Positions 15,655 to 21,111 of a DNA stretch of 23,937 nt are shown in pieces; position 1 is the first letter of the stretch; every line of letters starts with the position of its first letter. The stretch is from a virus: IMG/VR virus record IMGVR_UViG_3300034066_001649, positions 1-23,937 of that record; one strand, 5' to 3'. The notes under the pieces were generated by a model that made no database searches, was not told where the DNA came from, and was given only the letters and a program-made list of their open reading frames with translations. The position numbers were made by a program, and so were the translations under genes.

Positions 15655-15942
15655 ATGCTGCACAGAATCAAATCTTGGGTTAGAAGTCTCGTGGCTGGTC
15701 CAGAACAACCACTAGTTGTGGGTGAGCCTATTACTCCTATTGTATTTATCACACCACCTGTGGTTAAGCAAGCACCTGCACAAGAGCATATGCCTGTCAA
15801 ACCAGCCAAGCCACCAAAACCAAAAAAAGTTCCTGTGCAGAAGGAACAAACTGCAACTGTGGAGAAACTAGTCAAGGCTGACCTGCCAGCCAAGCCACGT
15901 GCTGTGAAAAAAAGAAAAAGTGTTGACACTGCTGGCAATTAG
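15655..15942 (+). CDS. Small Lys/Pro/Ala-rich basic protein
   Basis: The 95-residue protein starts with an amphipathic basic helix (MLHRIKSWVRSLV), has a short proline-rich hydrophobic segment (EPITPIVFITPPVV) and then a long low-complexity basic tail (KPAKPPKPKKVPVQKEQ and AKPRAVKKRKS). AAAGGAAAA precedes the ATG at 15655, and the palindrome lies just upstream. It probably binds nucleic acid or a partner protein through its charged tail. No family is recognised, and low complexity makes homology hard to judge. Its 3' end carries the -35 box of the promoter for the next gene. Confidence 0.65.
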   Translation: MLHRIKSWVRSLVAGPEQPLVVGEPITPIVFITPPVVKQAPAQEHMPVKPAKPPKPKKVPVQKEQTATVEKLVKADLPAKPRAVKKRKSVDTAGN

Positions 15943-15951
15943 CTGTATTAT
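15923..15951 (+). promoter_or_regulatory. Near-consensus sigma70 promoter before thg1
   Basis: TTGACA (15923-15928), a 17-base spacer and TATTAT (15946-15951) make the best bacterial-type promoter I found in the window. The -35 box lies inside the preceding gene. A start near 15958 would give a leader of about 24 bases before the original Thg1 start codon at 15982. Confidence 0.6.
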
Positions 15952-15977
15952 GATCTCATAATATAAATTGTGAGATC
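15952..15977 (+). repeat. 7-bp inverted repeat just after the promoter
   Basis: GATCTCA (15952-15958) and TGAGATC (15971-15977) flank a 12-base A/T-rich loop that contains TATAAATT (15962-15969). It follows the -10 box immediately. It could be an operator, a hairpin at the 5' end of the mRNA, or a late promoter box held in the loop. Confidence 0.6.
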
Positions 15978-15981
15978 AATC

Positions 15982-16056
15982 ATGGACGCACTAGGAGATC
16001 GCCTCAAAGCATATGAGGCACAGGAAACTGCCCGGACGCTGATTCCGGGCCATTAG
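15982..16056 (+). pseudogene. Remnant N-terminus of the original thg1 gene
   Basis: The frame from ATG 15982 gives 24 codons before TAG at 16054. It reads MDALGDRLKAYEAQ then ETARTLIPGH, and aligns with the N-terminus of the intact Thg1 gene at 16951 (DLGDRMKEYESSETSRKLMKF). Removing 16051-17025 would join its 23rd codon (Gly) in frame to LPIYARIDGR of the intact copy, with no residues gained or lost. The remnant keeps the strong promoter. It was evidently cut off when the endonuclease segment arrived, and may still be translated as a short peptide. Confidence 0.75.
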
Positions 16057-17025
16057 TTACTATGACTTTGGCAGTCTGCCCCTAACCCATCCGCATCCAG
16101 GGTGTTCTTTGGCACAAATTTCCTTCTGGCTATCGTTGTACCATTTTTTACCTTGCTGCGATGTTTTCATTCTAGAGTGCATCTCTTCTGTCCATTTAAC
16201 AAGTGATCCCAGAATCCAACCTGAGCCTGGACACTCTCTAGCTTGGCGAGTATTTGAACCATTATTCCAATATTTAAACCCACGTCGTGCCTTACCCGCA
16301 TTTATTGCATGCTGCAATGGTAGCTTTTTGCCCTTCCTATGAGAAGGCTTCCCCTTCTGGGCTCTACTCATATTATTCCTAGTTTCATCTGTTATTACTT
16401 GTAGAGCACGTGCCTTTTTAATTTTTAATCTTGTTTCGAACGACACAACCTTGTTTTCTTGAAGTCTTACCACTTCCTCCCTTATTCTTTGGTACACGGA
16501 ACCTACTACCTTATGTCTTTGACTCTTGTCACCTATACAGCACATACGCCATACAGCATAAATCATTTTGTTTTGATCTCTGCCTGTTGTCATCTTAGTC
16601 AATAATAAGTGACATACAAAATGTTCCTTAGCAGTAAGCCTTGCTAGATTTGAAGAGTCATTGGTTCCTTTGAGACATTTAGGAATGACATGATGTATTT
16701 CGGTATAAATATCGTTAGGAATTTGACGATCCTTTGACTTGATTATTATACTAAAGTACCATTTGGAGTATTTGTTCGACAGGAATGGATGACAAGCCGG
16801 AATAACTGGCTGTGGTAATAACTTCATGCTGGATGCTCCATAACAGCGTTTAGAGTGGTTGGGATGTAGGAGTCCGTGAACCACATGATATTTAGTTGAC
16901 TGATAGTTCAATATCGGATAAGTTTTATGACAATTTAAAGGTTAGCATATATGAGTAATGATGACCTCGGAGATCGTATGAAAGAATATGAATCTTCAGA
17001 AACAAGCAGAAAGTTAATGAAATTC
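16051..17025. mobile_element. Endonuclease segment with replacement thg1 N-terminus
   Basis: The boundaries are inferred from the alignment of the two Thg1 N-termini. The segment holds the antisense HNH gene, a 3' intergenic region with its own ribosome binding site (AAAGG before 16951) and 25 new Thg1 codons. Its codon use (AGA, TTA, TCT) differs from the rest of thg1. Exact ends cannot be seen without an uninterrupted relative. Confidence 0.5.
16060..16827 (-). CDS. HNH homing endonuclease with NUMOD3-like repeats
   Basis: The 255-residue protein begins MKLLPQPVIP. It contains YTEIHHVIPKCLKGTNDSSN and LARLTAKEHFVCHLLL, the HNH motif of phage homing endonucleases. NUMOD3-like DNA-binding repeats follow (FETRLKIKKA, then TDETRNNMSRAQKGK), and two C-terminal blocks of the form W-N-G/D-S ... 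P-G-x-G-W-x-x-G (KYWNNGSN ... GSGWILG and KWYNDSQK ... GCGWVRG). The ATG at 16827 has GGAG eight bases upstream; the frame continues upstream only to a TTG at 16911 without similarity to the family. It lies antisense between two versions of the Thg1 N-terminus, so thg1 is the likely homing site. Its stop is a few bases from the stop of the remnant. Confidence 0.85.
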   Translation of the reverse strand: MKLLPQPVIPACHPFLSNKYSKWYFSIIIKSKDRQIPNDIYTEIHHVIPKCLKGTNDSSNLARLTAKEHFVCHLLLTKMTTGRDQNKMIYAVWRMCCIGDKSQRHKVVGSVYQRIREEVVRLQENKVVSFETRLKIKKARALQVITDETRNNMSRAQKGKPSHRKGKKLPLQHAINAGKARRGFKYWNNGSNTRQARECPGSGWILGSLVKWTEEMHSRMKTSQQGKKWYNDSQKEICAKEHPGCGWVRGRLPKS

Positions 17026-17781
17026 TTGCCCATCTATGCACGCATCGACGGGCGTGGATTCAGCAAGTTTACCCGTGGCATGGAGAGACCCTATGACACC
17101 AGGATGACTCAGGCCATGATCCATGCCACCAAGATCTTGGTGGACAAAACACATGCCACTGTAGCCTTCGTTCAAAGTGATGAAATCAGCCTGGGCTGGA
17201 CCAACATGGATCACAACAGTCCTGTGATTTTTGATGGCAAGCTGCACAAACTTCACAGTGTGTTGGCCAGTCTTGCCACCATTGCATTTGTGCAGGGAAT
17301 TCAGGCTCATTTTGAGGATACACAGTCCTGGCTGGATCGCATGCCGCATTTTGACGCTAGAGTGTTCAATGTGCCCAACCTACAAGAGCTGGCCAACTGT
17401 TTTTTGTGGAGAAATTTGGATTGTTTGAAGAATAGTGTGACCCGAGCTGCACATCACTACTACAGCCACTCAGAGCTGCAACATAAGAATAGTGATCAGC
17501 AGCAGGAAATGCTGTTGAGCAAGGGCATTAACTTCAATGACTTCCCAGCAGAATTCAAACGCGGCACATTTGTTCGTCGTCGCCAAGCTCATCAGGAATT
17601 TGATCCAGTGGCCTGGGTGTTGATCCCCTTGGCTCATAGGCCGCCTCTGGATCAGGTGATCCTGCGCACACAAACTGTGGCATATGACCTGCCACCGTTG
17701 AGCAGAATCCCCAACAGGGTGCTAGTGTTGTTTGAGGATGCACAACCAGAGAATGCAGATGACACCACCCATCAACTATAA
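16951..17781 (+). CDS. thg1: Thg1-like tRNA(His) guanylyltransferase / 3'-5' polymerase
   Basis: Thg1 family enzymes add nucleotides in the 3'-5' direction to the 5' end of tRNA; bacterial-type members repair truncated tRNA 5' ends. The 276-residue sequence has RIDGRGFSKF (31-40, metal ligand D33), TRGMERPYDTRM and FVQSDEISLGW (73-83, metal ligand D77), all diagnostic. Length is typical. The ATG at 16951 follows AAAGG at 16936-16940 and gives a normal family N-terminus (LGDRMKEYE). The first 25 codons are A/T-rich and unlike the rest, because they arrived with the adjacent HNH segment. In the phage it may repair tRNAs damaged by host defence nucleases, which is inference. Confidence 0.93.
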   Translation: MSNDDLGDRMKEYESSETSRKLMKFLPIYARIDGRGFSKFTRGMERPYDTRMTQAMIHATKILVDKTHATVAFVQSDEISLGWTNMDHNSPVIFDGKLHKLHSVLASLATIAFVQGIQAHFEDTQSWLDRMPHFDARVFNVPNLQELANCFLWRNLDCLKNSVTRAAHHYYSHSELQHKNSDQQQEMLLSKGINFNDFPAEFKRGTFVRRRQAHQEFDPVAWVLIPLAHRPPLDQVILRTQTVAYDLPPLSRIPNRVLVLFEDAQPENADDTTHQL

Positions 17782-17866
17782 CTGGAAAGCCAGCTTGCCT
17801 CTGGAAGACAAGAAACTTCTGGAGCAGGCCTGGCAAAACTATCGCAGTTGCAGCATGCGGATTTGA
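17759..17866 (+). CDS. Possible small protein overlapping the 3' end of thg1
   Basis: An ATG at 17759 opens a 35-codon frame that reads MTPPINYNWKASLPLED and then KKLLEQAWQNYRS, with a stop at 17864. It overlaps the Thg1 end by 23 bases in another frame. A shift into frame 3 near 17850 would continue as CGFETNVAFIVPEDYTCDD to a stop at 17933-17935, which looks protein-like. The gene may be frameshifted, or the resemblance may be accidental. Confidence 0.35.
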   Translation: MTPPINYNWKASLPLEDKKLLEQAWQNYRSCSMRI

Positions 17867-17932
17867 GACCAATGTTGCGTTTATTGTTCCTGAAGATTAT
17901 ACTTGTGATGATTTCAAAAACAGGGACTCATC

Positions 17933-18139
17933 ATGACAGTGAAAAAAACCACCCACAAATACTACACAGCCGAAGAACTCAAATGTTTGTTTGACGCACT
18001 CAGCAGTGCGCCCAGCTATCTCAGCAAAAGATTCATCCTACTTCACATGCTGGGCTGGGATGAGGAACAACTCAAACTCAACATGCAATTGGTGGACCAG
18101 GAAAAAGACCTGGGTCGCATGGGAAAAACTGGCATTTGA
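17933..18139 (+). CDS. Small hypothetical protein
   Basis: The 68-residue protein starts at ATG 17933 after AGGGA at a suitable distance. It is mostly helical by eye, with a basic N-terminus (MTVKKTTHKYYTAEEL), a central FDALSSAPSYLSKRFILLHML and an acidic C-terminal helix (GWDEEQLKLNMQLVDQEKDL). I recognise no family. It lies between thg1 and the clamp gene and shares their codon use, so it is likely a real phage gene. The promoter-like element at 18158 follows it. Confidence 0.6.
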   Translation: MTVKKTTHKYYTAEELKCLFDALSSAPSYLSKRFILLHMLGWDEEQLKLNMQLVDQEKDLGRMGKTGI

Positions 18140-18157
18140 TTGTATTGATAAAACCAG

Positions 18158-18194
18158 TTGACACACAATTGCCTAACTCACACTAGACTATATC
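18158..18194 (+). promoter_or_regulatory. Possible promoter before the sliding clamp gene
   Basis: TTGACA (18158-18163) lies in the exact repeat CAGTTGACACAC that is also at 11364. Candidate -10 boxes are TAGACT (18184-18189, 20-base spacer) and TATATC (18189-18194). AACTCA between the boxes is shared with the minus-strand element at 5156-5185. AAGGA and ATG 18216 follow. Confidence 0.4.
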
Positions 18195-18215
18195 CATACA
18201 ACAAGGACATCATTT

Positions 18216-18968
18216 ATGGTCACTATCAATATCAAAGACATAACTCAAGACATTGTGAAAAATGTTGTCAGCACTGGATTCTTTGACAAGATCAAAGTCA
18301 CTGCTGGCAAAAAATCAGCTGCCATTGAAGCACTGGAAGCCAACAAGCAGGTGATTCTCAAGGCTGCAACACTGCATCAGGTGGATGGATGGGACGGTGA
18401 GTTTGGCTTAGCCAACCTCAGCTTGCTGAGCTCAATTGTCAATAATGGTGAATATGCTCACAAAGACAGTGTTCTGGAAATGCAATACCAGCAAAAGGGT
18501 GGTGTGGATGTTCCCAGCGAACTGCACTACACCAACAAGAGCAAAAGCTTTCTAGCCTATCGTTTTGTCAGCAAGGACCTGGTGCCAGATCAGCCCAAGT
18601 ATAACGAGCCCACCTGGGACGTCACCATCAAGCCCACCAAGGCAGGTATCCAACAGTTCAACTGGGCTGCCACCAGCCTCAGCACCTATGAACAATATTT
18701 CATCCCCAAGACTGTGGATGGCGACCTCAAGTTCTTTATTGGTGAAGAAAACGGTGCCAATCAGCGTGGCGGTGTGGTGTTTGCTCAGAATGTCACAGGT
18801 GACTTTGACAGCACATTCAAGTGGCCCATTGCACTGGTGAGCACAATTCTCAAGCTGGCAGATAGTGCAGATGCAGAAATGAAACTGAGCATAAAAGGCG
18901 CCATTCAGCTAGAACTCAATACTGGGCTAGCCACCTATAAATTTGTATTTCCTGCAAAAATGAAGTAA
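18216..18968 (+). CDS. 45: Sliding clamp (gp45-like DNA polymerase processivity factor)
   Basis: The clamp encircles DNA and tethers the polymerase; in T4 it also activates late transcription. The 250-residue protein has the layout of a gp45-type PCNA-like clamp: an early helix (IVKNVVSTGFFDKIKV), WDGEFGLANLSLLSSIVN where T4 gp45 has its YDLNGFLGILSLVND, a central beta-rich linker, and a second domain (IKPTKAGIQQFNWAATSLS) ending in the strand LATYKFVFPAKMK. T4 gp45 has 228 residues. Similarity is low, so the call leans on this pattern and on the position 2.6 kb after the polymerase. AAGGA lies before the ATG. A hairpin follows the stop. Confidence 0.65.
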   Translation: MVTINIKDITQDIVKNVVSTGFFDKIKVTAGKKSAAIEALEANKQVILKAATLHQVDGWDGEFGLANLSLLSSIVNNGEYAHKDSVLEMQYQQKGGVDVPSELHYTNKSKSFLAYRFVSKDLVPDQPKYNEPTWDVTIKPTKAGIQQFNWAATSLSTYEQYFIPKTVDGDLKFFIGEENGANQRGGVVFAQNVTGDFDSTFKWPIALVSTILKLADSADAEMKLSIKGAIQLELNTGLATYKFVFPAKMK

Positions 18969-18971
18969 CTG

Positions 18972-19000
18972 TTTTTGGGGCGCTAGATGCGCCCCAAAAA
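18972..19000 (+). repeat. 12-bp perfect hairpin after the clamp gene
   Basis: TTTTTGGGGCGC (18972-18983) pairs exactly with its reverse complement (18989-19000) around the loop TAGAT. The T-run precedes the stem and the A-run follows it, the reverse of an intrinsic terminator, so U-A pairs extend the stem instead. It may still stop or protect transcripts. Confidence 0.85.
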
Positions 19001-19016
19001 ATCTAGGAGCAATCAC

Positions 19017-19553
19017 ATGCCTGTAGAAAATGAACGCAAACTGTTGTTGGACACCAGCAAGTCCCTGGATTTGCTAAAACAACTGCGCAAAACTGATTGT
19101 AAGTTTTATGATATCACACAAGGCTATCTCAATGGCGCAGGCAGGATCAGACATGTGGTACCCCACAAGCCTACTGACGTGGATATTGAGGCCTATTGGT
19201 TTACCTACAAGGCCAAAGTACAGGGCAGCACTGTGGAAATTGAAACACAAATCAGCACTCATGACTACCAGAAATTGTTTCTTATAGTCAAGCCCTGGTT
19301 GATCAAAACAAGAACCAAAATTCAAGATGGTGCATACACCTGGGACATTGATTTCTTTCGCACAGCTAGGCAGGGCGCCATTTATTTGGCCATGGCTGAA
19401 GTGGAGATGCCTGAGTTTGAAACTGAGACTCCTGACACTCTGGACATTCTCAAACCCTACGCACTCAAATGGATTGAGAATGGAGACAAAAGATTCAACA
19501 ACAAGAATCTGTGCAACCCCAAACAGGTATTGAAACACCTGGCCAGCATATGA
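19017..19553 (+). CDS. CYTH-domain (triphosphate tunnel) protein
   Basis: CYTH proteins hydrolyse or cyclise triphosphate-bearing substrates such as thiamine triphosphate, tripolyphosphate or ATP inside a beta-barrel lined with acidic and basic residues. The 178-residue protein starts MPVENERKLLL with the defining ExExK (E4, E6, K8). Later strands alternate charged residues as expected: GAGRIRHV, YWFTYKAKV, VEIETQIS, IKTRTKIQDGAYTWDIDFF and YLAMAEVEMP. The start at 19017 is fixed by AGGAG at 19005-19009; an upstream in-frame ATG at 18987 lies inside the hairpin. The substrate cannot be read from the sequence. Neighbours suggest a role in nucleotide or RNA metabolism. Confidence 0.82.
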   Translation: MPVENERKLLLDTSKSLDLLKQLRKTDCKFYDITQGYLNGAGRIRHVVPHKPTDVDIEAYWFTYKAKVQGSTVEIETQISTHDYQKLFLIVKPWLIKTRTKIQDGAYTWDIDFFRTARQGAIYLAMAEVEMPEFETETPDTLDILKPYALKWIENGDKRFNNKNLCNPKQVLKHLASI

Positions 19554-19562
19554 GTTTGTGAC

Positions 19563-19790
19563 ATGAAAAAAACATCTTTGCCTCTGAATTCTCCCAGCCT
19601 TGTATGTGAGAACTGCCGCCAGCCTGCTCCAGCCATGGAGAAATGGGCCCACGACAATCAAGGCAAGTTATTCTTGGCTGCTGTTGACGCTTGGCCCACC
19701 TACTACCGTGACGTGGCTGGTGTGAGAGTGGAATTTTGCAGTTGTGAGTGTGGTGTTGCCTGGATGCAGAAAAAACAACTGTCACCTTGA
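19563..19790 (+). CDS. Small Cys-rich, probably zinc-binding protein
   Basis: The 75-residue protein carries two pairs of Cys that could bind one zinc ion: CENC (about 15-18) and a later CSCEC (59-63), separated by a short alpha/beta segment (MEKWAHDNQGKLFLAAVD, then RDVAGVRVEFCS). This treble-clef or zinc-ribbon-like spacing is seen in many small phage proteins. It starts nine bases after the CYTH gene stop with a weak ribosome binding site. No specific family is recognised, and binding of nucleic acid is a guess. Confidence 0.65.
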   Translation: MKKTSLPLNSPSLVCENCRQPAPAMEKWAHDNQGKLFLAAVDAWPTYYRDVAGVRVEFCSCECGVAWMQKKQLSP

Positions 19791-19814
19791 TTTACTGCTC
19801 TGGATTGAGTAAAT
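19790..19814 (+). repeat. 7-bp inverted repeat between two genes
   Basis: ATTTACT (19790-19796) and AGTAAAT (19808-19814) flank an 11-base loop directly after the stop of the Cys-rich protein. It is A/T-rich and weak. It could be a processing site or chance. Confidence 0.45.
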
Positions 19815-19841
19815 TTATACAAACAACAAGGAAAAATTCTC

Positions 19842-20222
19842 ATGAACAAAAAAACCTTTGTTTATTGCACATTTCAAAAAGAAGCCTATCATTTTTTTCC
19901 AGGCGCTGATCAAGATCCACAGTATGCCACTGGTGATGAATATGACGTAAGTCATCTTGCTTCCAGACACATGCACTATTTCAATTTTAAGGTTTGGGTT
20001 GAGGTTACACATAATAACCGTCAAATCGAATTTATACAATTGCGACGTTGGATTGAAAGCCTGTATGCAAAGGGCACGCTAGAGCTAAATCACCAAAGTT
20101 GTGAAATGCTGAGCGATGCCCTTTGTGAAAAATTGGCAGAACGTTATCCTGGTATGGAAATTAGGATTGACGTCAGTGAAGAAGGAATCAACGGTTCATA
20201 TACTGAGTTTGTACCCGAATGA
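19842..20222 (+). CDS. QueD/PTPS-like T-fold protein lacking the catalytic Cys
   Basis: 6-carboxytetrahydropterin synthase (QueD) makes an early precursor of 7-deazaguanines. Aligned by eye to E. coli QueD, this 126-residue protein keeps the zinc ligands: H17 in KEAYHFFP (QueD EAAHRLP) and H43, H45 in SRHMHYFNFKVWVEV (QueD RLHGHSFMVRLEI). It also matches at QIEFIQLRRW (QueD WIIDFAELK) and has a Glu at VSEEG (QueD VKETC). The catalytic Cys and the LDHH segment are not present. It is therefore either a diverged enzyme or a binding protein with the same fold. I recall relatives in other marine T4-like phages. AAGGA precedes the ATG. The antisense endonuclease frame runs into its last 79 bases. 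Placement near a DpdA-like gene supports the pathway link, but this remains inference. Confidence 0.6.
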   Translation: MNKKTFVYCTFQKEAYHFFPGADQDPQYATGDEYDVSHLASRHMHYFNFKVWVEVTHNNRQIEFIQLRRWIESLYAKGTLELNHQSCEMLSDALCEKLAERYPGMEIRIDVSEEGINGSYTEFVPE

Positions 20223-21052
20223 TTATTGATAGAGTTATTATATCTCTCTAGTAGTTGTTCAAGTGTTATGTGGCATTTGGTGTTCTTGCGACAATTATCC
20301 AAATGCCACATCATTCTTAAGTTTGTGTAATGTCCTATAACCTCTGCAGGCACGTTATTCTTGAATCCTTCCTCAACAGAATAAATGTGGTCCACATGGT
20401 ACTCAAACCTGCTACGTGGAAGATTATCCGGGTTGATTACATAGTAATAATCATGATATGATCTTGCAGTTATAGACTTGACAGCTAGCCTGTATTTCTC
20501 TAGCTCTGATCTTAAATGATCAGCACGTCGTCTACCCTGTGCTACATGCACATCATTTATCTTCTTAAGGATGTCTGAATTTTTAGATACGTTAGTAACT
20601 CCATACCTGTCCACAACAGTCTTTACTTGTTTTTGCTTAATTTCCTCGACTTTGAACACATTATCAGTACCATATTTTTCAAGACAGGTGTTAATGACTT
20701 GATCCCGAAATGTCTTTGATTGGGATGCCCATTCTGTGCCATAAACTTCCATAGTAGTCTTCTTGGCCTTGGTAACGACGTCTGGATTAGCGGATCTACA
20801 AGATATTGAGCAATTATTAGCATAACCTCCTTTAATACCTTTGAACTTCAGAGGCTTGATTTGACACACTGGACACAATGGTTCTTCGGGACTACCGTTC
20901 AAATATAGTTCATGATATGCCATTCTGAACAGCTTCCAAGACTGAGGATACTTCAAAGTCTTATCATTCATGAAGAGCTTTATCTGAGGCTTTAAGTCAG
21001 GTGCTTTCTTGCATGTGTCTAGTAAATGTTGAATAGTATCTTGGCTTATCAT
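20144..21052 (-). CDS. HNH homing endonuclease with zinc finger and YG repeats
   Basis: The 302-residue protein has an N-terminal Cys pair block (CPVCQIKPLKFKG ... NNCSISC), repeated helix units of the form K-T-x-x-E-x-YG (TTMEVYGTEW, NTCLEKYGTDNV, KTVVDRYGVTNV) and a C-terminal HNH domain, EYHVDHIYSVEEGFKNNVP, followed by NLRMMWHLDNCRKNTK. This is a common free-standing phage homing endonuclease type. ATG 21052 has GAGG upstream on the minus strand. The last 26 residues run antisense through the end of the QueD-like gene, as if the element landed just past that gene's stop and lost its own. Its likely target is the neighbouring glycosyltransferase gene. Confidence 0.87.
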   Translation of the reverse strand: MISQDTIQHLLDTCKKAPDLKPQIKLFMNDKTLKYPQSWKLFRMAYHELYLNGSPEEPLCPVCQIKPLKFKGIKGGYANNCSISCRSANPDVVTKAKKTTMEVYGTEWASQSKTFRDQVINTCLEKYGTDNVFKVEEIKQKQVKTVVDRYGVTNVSKNSDILKKINDVHVAQGRRRADHLRSELEKYRLAVKSITARSYHDYYYVINPDNLPRSRFEYHVDHIYSVEEGFKNNVPAEVIGHYTNLRMMWHLDNCRKNTKCHITLEQLLERYNNSINNHSGTNSVYEPLIPSSLTSILISIPG

Positions 21053-21111
21053 ATTGATTATACCTCATATCTTATATATAATTCACTATATTTAGCACGC
21101 AGGATCGTCGC

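Noticed and set aside
16828-16911. N-terminal extension of the HNH protein from a TTG
   Set aside because: The ATG at 16827 has GGAG upstream and the extension shows no similarity to the family.
16051-17025. Group I intron in thg1
   Set aside because: The endonuclease is antisense, the downstream gene has its own ribosome binding site and a complete family N-terminus, and I could not make out conserved group I core elements by eye. RNA data would still be useful.
18987-19016. Upstream ATG for the CYTH gene
   Set aside because: It lies in the hairpin with no ribosome binding site, and the ATG at 19017 gives the family N-terminus with AGGAG at the right distance.
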